Below are positions 42,501 through 50,674 of a DNA stretch of 64,000 nucleotides, piece after piece. A model generated the notes under the pieces. It saw nothing but the letters and a program-made list of their open reading frames with translations, did no database searches and was not told the DNA's origin. The DNA lies in assembly GCA_041594335.1 (NCBI GenBank), contig JBFHML010000001.1:53700-117699 (forward strand), in the 5' to 3' direction. The DNA is from JAGPUQ01 sp041594335 (GTDB taxonomy: Bacteria > Pseudomonadota > Gammaproteobacteria > Pseudomonadales > Porticoccaceae). The translations under genes and the position numbers were made by a program. Position 1 is the stretch's first letter. Each line of letters begins with the position of its first letter.

Positions 42501-43096
42501 TCCCGGATATCAGTGAGCCGCTCGAGATTTTCCCGGGCGTGCTGAATCCGCGATTCGGTGTCGCGTCGGCGCTCCTTGTACTTGGAGATCCCCGCCGCCT
42601 CCTCGATATACACCCGCAGATCCTCAGGCCGAGACTCGATGAGCCGCGAGATCATGCCCTGCTCAATGATGGCGTAACTGCGCGGACCTAACCCAGTGCC
42701 GAGAAAGACATCGGTGACATCGCGACGCCGACAACGGCTGCCATTGAGGTAATACACGGATTGCCCATCACGGGATACCCGGCGCTTGACCGAGATCTCG
42801 GCATAGGCGGCGTATTGCCCCCCGAGCGTGCCGGCAGAGTTGTCGAAGATGAGTTCGATGGTGGCCTGGGCAACCGGTTTGCGCGTGCCACTGCCACTGA
42901 AAATCACATCGGCCATGGACTCCCCGCGCAGATGCTTCGCAGAGATTTCGCCCATTACCCAACGCACCGCGTCGATAATATTGGACTTTCCACAACCGTT
43001 GGGCCCGACGACCGCACAAAGATTGCCCGGCAGATTAACGGTGGTGGGGTCGACGAAGGATTTGAAACCCGCCAGTTTGATACACTTCAGACGCAT
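39590..43096 (-). CDS. smc: Chromosome segregation protein SMC
   Basis: 1168 residues from the ATG at 43096. SMC folds DNA into loops with ScpA and ScpB. Walker A is GPNGCGKSNIIDAV at 31-44. Two long coiled coils flank a hinge at about 505-650 (GVEPGWELALETVLGDALQARC, VRAAADFGQAW, GESAITQDG). The C-terminal head has the ABC signature HLLSGGEKALTAIAL and Walker B FCMLDEVDAPLDD. Codons upstream of 43096 do not belong to the family. It starts the smc-zipA-ligA run from a decent promoter at 43148-43175. Confidence 0.97.
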   Translation of the reverse strand: MRLKCIKLAGFKSFVDPTTVNLPGNLCAVVGPNGCGKSNIIDAVRWVMGEISAKHLRGESMADVIFSGSGTRKPVAQATIELIFDNSAGTLGGQYAAYAEISVKRRVSRDGQSVYYLNGSRCRRRDVTDVFLGTGLGPRSYAIIEQGMISRLIESRPEDLRVYIEEAAGISKYKERRRDTESRIQHARENLERLTDIREELGRQLERLRRQAAAAEKYRELKAEERRIEAEHIALIWQRQDGEARSEEAKIAQQEVALESLVAEREAAATAIERLRANHVAASDALSEAQRRFYAVGAEVSALEQRIQHAREQARRQRAELEQVERNLTEARRHREEDRARDQTWRAELEEVKPARLRVEAAVTEAEERLQTAEAHLQESQRRCEAEQEVRARVQRNLDLLQARVAHLDAAIARVAGRLQSQRTELRGLDENRGAEAAVALAEQLSAQERALESRQAEPERLSQEITAARSRLTEIAAALNEERAQLQRLQGRRAGLTTLLDAARDTDSDTAACLRAWSLGEARRLADEVGVEPGWELALETVLGDALQARCTPDLDAFVERLPELARGRLWLLESGSPAVVCPGSLPPLSDKLTKADQWAGSLLVGVRAAADFGQAWRQRSALGPGESAITQDGIWFGANWVRVVRGEADAGGELLHRRELAEVDAEIVEVERRLAAQAAQHTASEEEIRSLEECRRVAERTLATAQRDYAELRARQSAETARRQQLAERRRQLAREIEEGEALHRQEIDEVRAARAELQAGLDQLHSASLAVEACVAERDRCRAVVQESHDRARQLRAELHQLDLRERSLVAQLESLQEGDARLQAQIGGLEQRRGQLTTELAGAEQPVPEYQAQLQERLAARVTAETELGEAREAVQVLDEELRQADAGRTAAERRVQAQRDSLEQLRLRARELRTRADAQLERLGAQDQDLDRVVAGLAADASVELWAHRLEALERRIARLGPINLAALDECRQEEERKTYLDAQDAELRDALDTLEDAIRKIDRETRSRFRETFDRVNNSLQQLFPKLFGGGRAYLEMTGEDLLSTGIAIMAQPPGKRNATIHLLSGGEKALTAIALVFGIFELNPAPFCMLDEVDAPLDDVNADRYARLVREMSEKVQFIFITHNKISMEIAGQLLGVTMHEPGVSRLVAVDVDEAVRLAEA

Positions 43097-43147
43097 CGCG
43101 GAATGGTGATCCTGGGGTCGGTCCGGCCTTGCGGGTTCGCGCCGGAG

Positions 43148-43175
43148 ATTGTACACGCTGCGTCTTGCCCGGCAA
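43148..43175 (-). promoter_or_regulatory. Promoter of smc-zipA-ligA
   Basis: Minus-strand TTGCCG, a 16-nt spacer and TACAAT, placing the start about 45 nt before the smc ATG, in the gap shared with the divergent trmL. Confidence 0.55.
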
Positions 43176-43214
43176 GGCGTCCACTACCGCAGAGGCCTCG
43201 AGACCACCGACAAG

Positions 43215-43685
43215 ATGCTCAATATTGTCTTGATCGAGCCGGAAATTCCACCCAATACCGGCAATATCATCCGCCTTTGTGCCAATACGGGCTTCGCTCT
43301 CCACCTCGTCGAACCCCTTGGGTTCGAACTCGACGACAAACGTCTGCGGCGAGCCGGGCTGGACTATCGCGAATGGCAGCCGCTGCGCGTGCACCAGGAC
43401 TGGGCGCGCTGTCGACAGTCGTTGGGCAACGGCCGCTGCTTCGCTTTCAGCACCCGCGGCGGCCCACCCTACACCGATGCTGCTTTCCGACCCGGAGATG
43501 CTCTGGTGTTTGGCCCCGAAACTCGCGGCCTCGACGACGCCTGGCTCGCCCAACTACCGCCGGATCAACGACTACGCATTCCCATGCAGGCTGGCAGTCG
43601 CAGTATGAATCTTGCCAACGCCGTCGCCGTGGCCAGTTATGAAGCCTGGCGACAGCTGGCCTTTGCCGGGTCCCGGGACCAATGA
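43215..43685 (+). CDS. trmL: tRNA (cytidine/uridine-2'-O-)-methyltransferase TrmL
   Basis: 156 residues, minimal SPOUT methyltransferase. TrmL methylates the ribose of the wobble base 34 of tRNA-Leu. LNIVLIEPEIPPNTGNIIRLCANTG, LVFGPETRGLDD and SRSMNLANAVAVASYEAWRQ contain the knot and SAM site. The ATG at 43215 starts the conserved part; the longer frame upstream overlaps the smc promoter. It overlaps the flavodoxin gene by ATGA. Confidence 0.95.
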   Translation: MLNIVLIEPEIPPNTGNIIRLCANTGFALHLVEPLGFELDDKRLRRAGLDYREWQPLRVHQDWARCRQSLGNGRCFAFSTRGGPPYTDAAFRPGDALVFGPETRGLDDAWLAQLPPDQRLRIPMQAGSRSMNLANAVAVASYEAWRQLAFAGSRDQ

Positions 43686-44212
43686 CGCGACCGCAACGGC
43701 GTATCGGGTTGCTCTACGGCAGCTCTACCTGCTACACCGAAATGGCTGCCGAACGGATTGCCGAGGCACTGGGTGGCTTCGAGGTAGATCTTCTAGACAT
43801 AGCACATACGCCAATCGCCACCGCCAATCAGTATGTTCTGCTAATTCTGGGCATTCCAACCTGGGATTTTGGCGAGCTGCAGGAAGACTGGGAGCGCGCC
43901 TGGCCCGACCTGGCAACCGTCGATTGGACAACCAAGCACGTGGCACTGTTTGGGCTGGGCGACCAAGAGGGGTATCCGGAATGGTTTCAGGATGCTCTCG
44001 GCTACTTGGCGCGCGCAATCACTGCCCGCGGTGCCCGGCTGGCCGGCCTGTGGCCGACCGCCGGCTATCGCTTCGCTCAGTCCCAAGCGCTAACCGAGGA
44101 CGGTAGCCACTTCCTCGGTTTAGCGCTGGACGAGGTCAGCGAATTCGAATTGAGCGAAGTCCGCATCCGCACCTGGTGCGCCCAGGTCGCCGCAGCGTTC
44201 GAAGCCGGCTGA
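43682..44212 (+). CDS. Flavodoxin (long-chain, FldB-like)
   Basis: 176 residues. The FMN phosphate loop reads IGLLYGSSTCYTEMAAERI near the N-terminus (usually GSxTGxT; here GSSTCYT has a cysteine at the glycine position). LLILGIPTWDFGELQEDWE and ALFGLGDQEGYPEWFQDAL bind the isoalloxazine ring. Flavodoxins carry low-potential electrons to reductases and radical SAM enzymes. It is cotranscribed with trmL. Its stop is 11 nt from the convergent acyl-CoA dehydrogenase gene. Confidence 0.93.
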   Translation: MTRPQRRIGLLYGSSTCYTEMAAERIAEALGGFEVDLLDIAHTPIATANQYVLLILGIPTWDFGELQEDWERAWPDLATVDWTTKHVALFGLGDQEGYPEWFQDALGYLARAITARGARLAGLWPTAGYRFAQSQALTEDGSHFLGLALDEVSEFELSEVRIRTWCAQVAAAFEAG

Positions 44213-44223
44213 TGGGTGTCCAA

Positions 44224-45966
44224 CTACCAATGCTCGTCCGCCAACGCCATGGTCGTCTGGGCGCCGCTCGACACGGCGCTCAGCCAGGCGCCAGTACGAG
44301 GAGCGATCTGCTCCACAAAAAAACGTGCGATCTCCACCCGCGCCAGCGCCGGACCTTCTCCGCCTTGCGCCAAGGTGAGCCGAGCCCCGCGCACCAATGC
44401 GACGGCGACCACCGCGGTGGCCAGGATCATCAGCAAATTGAACGCTATGCTGCCGGGCAAGGCCGGCTCCTCCCCCCCCTCTGTCAGCAGCAATTCCACT
44501 CCCGCCCGGGCATCTTCGAGGCTGCGCCGCGCACCGGCCGCGAGAGCCTCCAGCGTCCCCGAGGTCACCAACGCGAGCTCGGCCTCAAGGTCGGCAAACA
44601 ATTCGCGGGCAGCGGCACCGCCATCGCGCTGTAATTTGCGCCCCACGAGGTCCATTGCCTGGATACCGTTGGTGCCTTCATAAATCGCCGCGATTCTCAC
44701 ATCGCGAAGGTATTGCGCGGCACCGGTCTCTTCGACATATCCCATGCCGCCATGCACCTGGATCCCCAAAGACGCAACCTCGTTGCCAGTCTCCGTGCAC
44801 CAAGCCTTGACCAAGGGCGTCAGTAGATCGACGCGGCGTTGATGCCTCTCCCGGGCCGCCGAATCCGTCGCATGCAACGCGTGATCCCAATGCGCAACCG
44901 CTGAATAAGCCAGGGCGCGCCCGCCGTGCACCAAGGCGCGCATCGTCATCAGCATGCGTCGCACATCCGGGTGATGCAGGATGGCTGCACCGCCCTGACG
45001 TCGCTCGCGCGCAAAGGCCAGGGCCTGCTGATAGGCCCGCTCACCGACAGCCACACCCTGCAGCCCTACTTCTAACCGGGCGTGGTTCATCATGGCGAAC
45101 ATGTAGGGCAAACCCTGATTCTCCTCCCCTACCAAATAGCCGACCGCCCCGCCCTCATCCCCATAGCTGAGGACACAGGTCGGACTGGCGTGCAGGCCCA
45201 GCTTGTGCTCGACACTGACCGCGCGGACATCATTGGCGGCGCCGAGAGCGCCGTCCGCATCGTGCAGGTACTTGGGAACGATAAACAGAGAAATGCCGCG
45301 CACCCCGGGGGGCGCATCGGGCGTGCGCGCCAACACCAAATGTACGATGTTATCGGCCAGCTGATGGTCACCCCAGCTGATGAAAATTTTCTGGCCGCTG
45401 ATCAGATAATGGTCGCCACGGGGTTCAGCCCTGGTCGTTACCGCCGCCAGATCGCTACCTGCACCCGCCTCGGTAAGATTCATTGTGCCGGACCATTCGC
45501 CGCTTAACAGTCGCGGGAGATACAGAGATCGCTGTTCTTCGCTACCGAATCGCATCAAGGCAGTGACCACCCCTGCGCTCAGCATCGGCAGCAATGAAAA
45601 ACTCAGGTTCGCACTCTGCACCATTTCATCAAAGGCAAAACCCAGCAAGTGGGGCAGGCCCTGACCACCATAGGCAGGATCCCCCACCAGGGTGGACCAC
45701 CCCCCCGCGCAGTATTCGCCATAGAGCTCGGCCAGCGACTCCGGTACCGTTACTCCCTGCGTTTGCAAGCCCACGCCTTCGCGGTCGCCCACCGAGTTGC
45801 TCGGCGCCAAGCGCTGTTCGCACCAGCGAGCGCCCTCGGCCAGGATGGCCGAAGCCAATTCCGGGGTGGCCTCCTCGTAGCCAGGCAATTCGGCAATCGC
45901 CTTGTAGTCGAGCACAGAGTTGACGAGAAACAGAATTTCCTCGAGGGGAGGACGGTACCCGCTCAT
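44224..45966 (-). CDS. Acyl-CoA dehydrogenase with C-terminal extension (DmdC-like)
   Basis: 580 residues, the size of the family that includes 3-methylmercaptopropionyl-CoA dehydrogenase. N-terminal YRPPLEEILFLVNSVLDY is typical, then GGQGLPHLLGFAFDEM, NLTEAGAGSDLAAV (FAD contact), and HKLGLHASPTCVLSYGDEGGAVGYLVGEENQGLPYMFAMMN in outline. The catalytic glutamate is expected in IAAIYEGTNGIQAMDL. It oxidises acyl-CoA to enoyl-CoA. Substrate is not certain: many relatives act on fatty or aromatic acyl-CoA rather than the dimethylsulfoniopropionate product. GGAGG lies 5 nt before the ATG. Confidence 0.9.
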   Translation of the reverse strand: MSGYRPPLEEILFLVNSVLDYKAIAELPGYEEATPELASAILAEGARWCEQRLAPSNSVGDREGVGLQTQGVTVPESLAELYGEYCAGGWSTLVGDPAYGGQGLPHLLGFAFDEMVQSANLSFSLLPMLSAGVVTALMRFGSEEQRSLYLPRLLSGEWSGTMNLTEAGAGSDLAAVTTRAEPRGDHYLISGQKIFISWGDHQLADNIVHLVLARTPDAPPGVRGISLFIVPKYLHDADGALGAANDVRAVSVEHKLGLHASPTCVLSYGDEGGAVGYLVGEENQGLPYMFAMMNHARLEVGLQGVAVGERAYQQALAFARERRQGGAAILHHPDVRRMLMTMRALVHGGRALAYSAVAHWDHALHATDSAARERHQRRVDLLTPLVKAWCTETGNEVASLGIQVHGGMGYVEETGAAQYLRDVRIAAIYEGTNGIQAMDLVGRKLQRDGGAAARELFADLEAELALVTSGTLEALAAGARRSLEDARAGVELLLTEGGEEPALPGSIAFNLLMILATAVVAVALVRGARLTLAQGGEGPALARVEIARFFVEQIAPRTGAWLSAVSSGAQTTMALADEHW

Positions 45967-46036
45967 CCAAGCCTCCGGGTGAAACCAAAAAGGGGCGCAT
46001 GGTCGCCAAAGCCCCGCCTCGGCGCCACCCCCGGGC

Positions 46037-46052
46037 GTGACCGAAGGGTCAC
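46037..46052 (-). other. Hairpin just after the PAS/GGDEF/EAL gene
   Basis: Minus-strand GTGACC-CTTC-GGTCAC, a 6-bp stem with a 4-nt loop, 7 nt after the stop. No uridine tract follows, so it may protect the mRNA end rather than terminate. Confidence 0.35.
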
Positions 46053-46059
46053 AGCCTGA

Positions 46060-48288
46060 TCAGGATGCCAACTCGGAGACCCGAGAAAGTGCCGGACGGT
46101 AGATCCTGAGGTCTTCTGCTGTGAGCGGCCGGGAATAGAGGAAGCCTTGCCCCAGCTCGCATCCCGCAGCTAACAACTCGGTTTCCTGGGCCGTGCGCTC
46201 CACCCCAACGGCAATGACTGTCTTGCCAGCAACACGGCACAAACCCACAAGCGCGCGCAGAAAATGCGGGTCTGCTCGGCCATCACCCGCCAGATGCTTT
46301 TGGTGGATCTTCACGGCATCCACCGGCAAGTCACCGATGTAATCGTAGCGATCCGTATGGGCTCCGAACTGGTCGATACACACACCCAAGCCGAGCTGGC
46401 CGGCCCGCTCAAAGAAGATTCGACACAACCCGGGATTGCGCAGATACGCGCGCTCGTCGACCTCCAGCATAATGGCATCCGCCGGCACACCCTGCTGTAG
46501 CAGCGCATCGGCGACCGCCTGGGGATAGCGCGGATCTCTGATCTGCGACACCGCCACATTGATCGCGACGCGCTGAATGGGCATCTTCCAACGCCGCCAA
46601 GCCTTGAGCTGGCGTGCCACCTGCCCTAGGGTCCAATCGCCGATCGCTTCGGTGATCCCACTCTCTTCTGCCAGCTCCATAAACTCCGCAGGATTGATAT
46701 TGCCGCGACAGTGGTGCTCCCAACGCAGCAACGCTTCGACCCCGACGGGCTGGCCACTCCGTAGATCGATCTGCGGCTGGTACTCCAACCGCAGCTGTCC
46801 ACGGCGAATAGCCAGGCGCAGCTCTGACGGGAAATAGAGCCCCTCGTCGTAGGCCGGCGGTGACACCGCCGCACGTGCCACAGGAGCCCTGCGGCGCGCC
46901 TTGGCGTCATACATCGCGCTGTCCGCGCGCTGCATCAACGCCTCGATATCCGCGCCATCCTCCGGATAGACGGCCACGCCAACGCTAGCGGATACCTTCA
47001 GTGAACGGCTGTCCACGACAAAGGGCGGATGAAAGCAAGCTTGCACCTTGGCGAGGAGCGCTTCGGCCTCTTCCCGCGGGCTGTCCGCCAGAACGGTAAA
47101 CTCATCCCCCGCCAGCCGCGCCACGGTATCGCTTTGCCGGACCGCACCGCGCAGTCTTTCCGCCGCCTCACGTAGAATTTCATCACCCACATGGTGGCCA
47201 TGGGCATCGTTGATCGCCTTGAAGTCGTCGACGTCGACAAAAAACACCACCAACTGGCGCTGCTCACGCCGGGCCCTGCGGATACCCTGATCCAACCGGT
47301 CCAGGAACAAACGTCGATTGGGCAAGTTCGTGAGGTTGTCGTGGGTGGCCAGATGACGGAGCTCCTCCTGCGTCTTCTTGGCCTGACTGAGATCGGCAAA
47401 CATCACCACATAGTTGGCCACCTGACCGGCCTCATCCCGCGCCGTGCACACCGCCATGCGCACCTCGCAGACTTGCCCCGACTGACGGCGAATCATGGTT
47501 TCGCCCCGCCAGACATCTTCGCGCTGCAAGCGCTCGAAGATCCGCTGATAATCGTTTGATCCCGGCGCCTTGGCCAGCAACAAACTATCTCGCCGACCTA
47601 GCGTCTCTTCAAGACGATAACCCGTGATTTGGCTGACCGCAGGGTTGGCCGCGACAACCTTGCGCTGGCGATCGAGGACCAATACGGCGTCGCCGACTCC
47701 GTCAAACAAGGCCTGCCACAACCGAGCTGCCGACGCCTCTTCCCTGGCTTGGGTGAGGTCCTCGGAAATACAGGTAAAACCGAAGAAACCCGCATTCTGA
47801 GACCGCGGGAAGAAGCGGTGCCTATAGGGCACGCCATTGATCACCGCGTCCCCGACACAGCGATGCCCCGCACGCACCCGCTGGACCAGCTGGGCAAGCT
47901 CGGGGTTGTCGGCAAGCAACGCTGCAAGCGGTTGATGCAGAAAGTGCTGCCGACGAATACCGCCGCCCCCATGCTCCGCAGCGTAGACCGCCTCCACCAC
48001 CCCGCGGCCATCGGCGAGCCAGACCGCAATTGGAAGGTGTTGACTGACCAAAGACAGTGCCTGCAAGGCACGACCGTCCGTGCTCCGATGCCGTGCACTC
48101 AGTCGTCGGAGGAGGAGAATCCCCAGCGTCCACAATAGAAGCAGCGCCGCCACCCAGGCCAGCGACTCCGGAAGGGCGGTAAAGCGTGACTGCGACCAAA
48201 CCCAGACCCCGGTCAGCACAACCCCCAGACTGATCAGCAGCCGCTCCATCGAGGTACCACCCAGGAGTGAAATCGTCCGCGACGCCAT
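46060..48288 (-). CDS. Membrane-anchored PAS-GGDEF-EAL protein with partly degenerate EAL domain
   Basis: 742 residues. Two N-terminal membrane helices (about 17-31 and 44-60), PAS-like regions (about 75-185 and 190-310), GGDEF domain (about 315-475) and EAL domain (about 485-740). The diguanylate cyclase site reads AGDEF (393-397) with an intact inhibitory RxxD (384-387), so cyclase activity and product inhibition are plausible. The EAL domain keeps E518, N577, E609, D639, K660 and E697. But the usual DDFG is DQFG (Q640), the aspartate after KI is histidine (H662), and AEGVE reads AVGVE (V694). Phosphodiesterase activity is therefore doubtful; it may act as a c-di-GMP sensor. The signal for the PAS regions is unknown. 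Confidence 0.93.
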   Translation of the reverse strand: MASRTISLLGGTSMERLLISLGVVLTGVWVWSQSRFTALPESLAWVAALLLLWTLGILLLRRLSARHRSTDGRALQALSLVSQHLPIAVWLADGRGVVEAVYAAEHGGGGIRRQHFLHQPLAALLADNPELAQLVQRVRAGHRCVGDAVINGVPYRHRFFPRSQNAGFFGFTCISEDLTQAREEASAARLWQALFDGVGDAVLVLDRQRKVVAANPAVSQITGYRLEETLGRRDSLLLAKAPGSNDYQRIFERLQREDVWRGETMIRRQSGQVCEVRMAVCTARDEAGQVANYVVMFADLSQAKKTQEELRHLATHDNLTNLPNRRLFLDRLDQGIRRARREQRQLVVFFVDVDDFKAINDAHGHHVGDEILREAAERLRGAVRQSDTVARLAGDEFTVLADSPREEAEALLAKVQACFHPPFVVDSRSLKVSASVGVAVYPEDGADIEALMQRADSAMYDAKARRRAPVARAAVSPPAYDEGLYFPSELRLAIRRGQLRLEYQPQIDLRSGQPVGVEALLRWEHHCRGNINPAEFMELAEESGITEAIGDWTLGQVARQLKAWRRWKMPIQRVAINVAVSQIRDPRYPQAVADALLQQGVPADAIMLEVDERAYLRNPGLCRIFFERAGQLGLGVCIDQFGAHTDRYDYIGDLPVDAVKIHQKHLAGDGRADPHFLRALVGLCRVAGKTVIAVGVERTAQETELLAAGCELGQGFLYSRPLTAEDLRIYRPALSRVSELAS

Positions 48289-48325
48289 AGCGAATCCGTG
48301 ACCACCCGAAAAATCGCTTCCGGAG

Positions 48326-48331
48326 AGTATA
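48326..48331 (-). promoter_or_regulatory. Candidate -10 for the PAS/GGDEF/EAL gene
   Basis: Minus-strand TATACT about 38 nt before the ATG at 48288. No clear -35. Confidence 0.3.
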
Positions 48332-48425
48332 AGGACCCTTTCCCGGCGCCATCATCGCGGGTCCGCCAAACGGCCGGAAACCCACCCCGAACGGCAATTT
48401 CCAGGCCAACTGACCCCCACGGCCA

Positions 48426-49571
48426 CTACAGGCCGCGTGCGATCACCTCCAGCATAATCTCACTGGTGCCGGCGTAGATCCGCGCAACTCGGGCATCGGT
48501 ATACATGCGACAGATAAGATATTCGTCCATGTAGCCATAGCCTCCGTGCATCTGTACGCAGACATCCAATACCTGCTGTAGGCGCTCGGCCGTCCAATAT
48601 TTGCACATCGCAGCGGTCACGTTGTCGAGCTCACCGGCTGCCACCGCAGCGATGCAGTAGTCAAGAAACACTCGCGACACACGGGCTGTCGCCTGTGCCT
48701 CGGCAAGCTTGAACCGGGTATTCTGCAATGCCAGCAAGGGCGCCCCGAACGCCTCCCGCTGCTTGACATAGGCCACGGTTTCGGCGATCGCGCCCTCCAT
48801 CATGGCGACACTCTGGACGCCCACTTGGGTACGTTCGTAGGGCAAATCCGACATCAGTTGCGCGAACCCCAACCCTTCCTGCCCACCGAGGAGATTGGCC
48901 GCCGGAACCCGGACATCCTCGAAGAAAAGCTCGCAAGTATCTTGGGATTTCTGGCCCATTTTTTCGAGCATCGGGCCAACGCGAAAACCCGGCAGATCAC
49001 GAGTTTCCAGCATCAAAATCGACAGCCCGCGGGCGCCAGCATCCGGATCGGTGCGGACCACCAGCGCCAGCAGTTCACAGAGATAGCCGTTGGTAATGAA
49101 CATTTTGGCGCCGTTGACCACATAGTGGTCGCCCTCGCGAACGGCCCGCGTACGAATCGCCTTGAGGTCAGACCCGGTCCCTGGTTCGGTCATGGCAATG
49201 GCACCAATCAACGCACCACGCGCCATCTCCGGTAACCAGCGCCGCTTCTGCGCTTCGGTGCCATGGTTGAGGATGTAGTGTGCGGTGATGCTGTGCACAC
49301 CCTGTCCGAGGCCAGACAGCCCACGCCGCCACTGTTCCTCGAACAATACCGCCTCGTGGCGGAAATCGCCGCCACCACCACCGTAGTCCGTCGGAACATC
49401 CGTGCACAAGAATCCCTGCTCGCCGGCCAGTCGCCAGAACTCCTTGTCGACATGGCGCTGACGACGCCACGCGCTATCTCTGGGGACCATCTCCTGCTCG
49501 ACGAACCGGCTGACAGCCCCTCGGAAAATCGTCAGTTCCTCGTCCATCCAGGGAGAGCGGTAAATCGACAT
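48426..49571 (-). CDS. Acyl-CoA dehydrogenase (isovaleryl/long-chain type)
   Basis: 381 residues. FAD-dependent alpha,beta-oxidation of an acyl-CoA. Motifs: PTDYGGGGGDFRHEAV, IAMTEPGTGSDLKAIRTRA, GAKMFITNGYLCELLALVVRTD, and MHGGYGYMDEYLICRMYTDARVARIYAGTSEI. The C-terminal site has alanine where short-chain enzymes carry the catalytic glutamate; a glutamate in LPYERTQVGVQS sits where isovaleryl- and long-chain enzymes place it. It begins 2 nt after the MaoC gene, so the operon couples dehydrogenation with hydration. The frame stays open upstream into maoC; the ATG at 49571 starts the conserved part. Confidence 0.92.
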   Translation of the reverse strand: MSIYRSPWMDEELTIFRGAVSRFVEQEMVPRDSAWRRQRHVDKEFWRLAGEQGFLCTDVPTDYGGGGGDFRHEAVLFEEQWRRGLSGLGQGVHSITAHYILNHGTEAQKRRWLPEMARGALIGAIAMTEPGTGSDLKAIRTRAVREGDHYVVNGAKMFITNGYLCELLALVVRTDPDAGARGLSILMLETRDLPGFRVGPMLEKMGQKSQDTCELFFEDVRVPAANLLGGQEGLGFAQLMSDLPYERTQVGVQSVAMMEGAIAETVAYVKQREAFGAPLLALQNTRFKLAEAQATARVSRVFLDYCIAAVAAGELDNVTAAMCKYWTAERLQQVLDVCVQMHGGYGYMDEYLICRMYTDARVARIYAGTSEIMLEVIARGL

Positions 49572-49573
49572 GA

Positions 49574-50020
49574 TCAGGCTCCAGTGGTCTGTGCGGTTTC
49601 CAGGACGGGCAATTCCACGACCGCCTCTCCAGAGAGTTTCTCCTCCCCGGCCTGATTGGTCGCCAACAGACGGATCACGACGCGACATCCCCCTTCGCGC
49701 AATTGTTTGTCAATGATCTCGCCATTACAGACCAGTTGCTCGCCGAGCCGGACAATGGCACCAAACTTCACCTCAAAACTGCGCAGGCAGGCTTGCGCTA
49801 CCCAGCCGGTGAGCAGCTGGCCCATGTACGCCATATTGAGCATGCCGTGGGCAAAGACATCCTCCATCCCAGCGGCTCGCGCCGCATCGGGATCGATATG
49901 CAGCGGATTGTGATCGTTGGAGGCCCCGCAAAAATAAGCCAGCGTAGTCCGTGTAATGGGCGGCTTGATCAACGTCGGGAGACAGTCACCCACTGCGACC
50001 TGACCGGCGTGCTCAATCAT
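49574..50020 (-). CDS. MaoC-type single-hotdog protein, predicted catalytic hydratase subunit
   Basis: 148 residues, one hotdog domain. The hydratase motif is intact: SNDHNPLHIDPDAAR with the catalytic aspartate at residue 36 and histidine at 41. VFAHGMLNMAYMGQLL follows. Enzymes of this kind add water to trans-2-enoyl-CoA giving (R)-3-hydroxyacyl-CoA. It overlaps the upstream hotdog gene by ATGA and is 2 nt from the acyl-CoA dehydrogenase. I infer that the two hotdog proteins form a heteromer, as ChsH1/ChsH2 do in mycobacterial steroid side-chain breakdown. Confidence 0.88.
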   Translation of the reverse strand: MIEHAGQVAVGDCLPTLIKPPITRTTLAYFCGASNDHNPLHIDPDAARAAGMEDVFAHGMLNMAYMGQLLTGWVAQACLRSFEVKFGAIVRLGEQLVCNGEIIDKQLREGGCRVVIRLLATNQAGEEKLSGEAVVELPVLETAQTTGA

Positions 50021-50469
50021 TGTGCGGTTTCCGGGCCGCGGATCACGATGGTCTTGCGGAATCTGGTGGTGAGTGCGCCATCCTGATTCCAAGCCTCGGT
50101 TTCTTCAATCAAGAACTTGAGCCTACCCTGCCGGCGCTGGATAAAATCGACGATGCGGCTTTCGAAGCGGATGCGATCGCCTGCATAGATCGGCCCAAAG
50201 TACTCGAATCCTTGCTGAGCATGGAGCATGCGGCACCAGTCGATACCCAGGCTGCGGTAACGGGCATAGGGGTCTGTCTCACAGAGACTCAGCGTCACAG
50301 CGTAAGTCGGGGGCGCTAGAATCGACGGATGGCCGGCAGCCCGAGCGGCGACTTCATCGAAATAAATAGGGTTAGTTTCGCCAACCGCTTTGGCGAAAAA
50401 CCGCAACTGCCATTTTTCCACCTCCGCGACCAAAGGCGGAATCGGTGTATCAACGAACTTGCTGGTCAT
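50017..50469 (-). CDS. FAS1-type MaoC N-terminal-like hotdog protein, predicted non-catalytic subunit
   Basis: 150 residues. PPTYAVTLS, EYFGPIYAGDRI and RIVDFIQRRQGRLKFLIEETEAWNQDG are typical of the N-terminal FAS1 dehydratase domain (PF13452-like). The catalytic pair of the hydratase motif is replaced: AVGETNPIYFDEVAA has glutamate 31 and tyrosine 36 where aspartate and histidine are expected. Such halves bind the acyl chain while the partner catalyses. The ATG at 50469 is the family start; further upstream codons lie in the promoter region. Confidence 0.85.
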   Translation of the reverse strand: MTSKFVDTPIPPLVAEVEKWQLRFFAKAVGETNPIYFDEVAARAAGHPSILAPPTYAVTLSLCETDPYARYRSLGIDWCRMLHAQQGFEYFGPIYAGDRIRFESRIVDFIQRRQGRLKFLIEETEAWNQDGALTTRFRKTIVIRGPETAQ

Positions 50470-50518
50470 GGCATCTGCGGCCCGATAATTTTGCGGAAAC
50501 AATCATCCCTGGCGCCGG

Positions 50519-50548
50519 ATATAAGCATGGATTCACCGCAGCGTACAA
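50519..50548 (-). promoter_or_regulatory. Candidate promoter of the hydratase-dehydrogenase operon
   Basis: Minus-strand TTGTAC, an 18-nt spacer and TTATAT, with a predicted leader of about 40 nt before the ATG at 50469. The 205-nt gap to the divergent aldehyde dehydrogenase gene shows no other clear element. Confidence 0.45.
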
Positions 50549-50674
50549 GCGCGACAGGGCGCTGGCGCCACCGCGACCAGCGGTTAGAATGACGGTGTCG
50601 GGACCCATGCCCCGGCGCAACTGCAGTGGTTTTCGGACACCAAACAATCCGCGCCTACTTGCGCAGGGGGACTC

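Noticed and set aside
42761..43642. Plus-strand frame of 293 codons over the smc start and trmL
   Set aside because: It crosses two genes with clear function in other frames and would bury the smc promoter.
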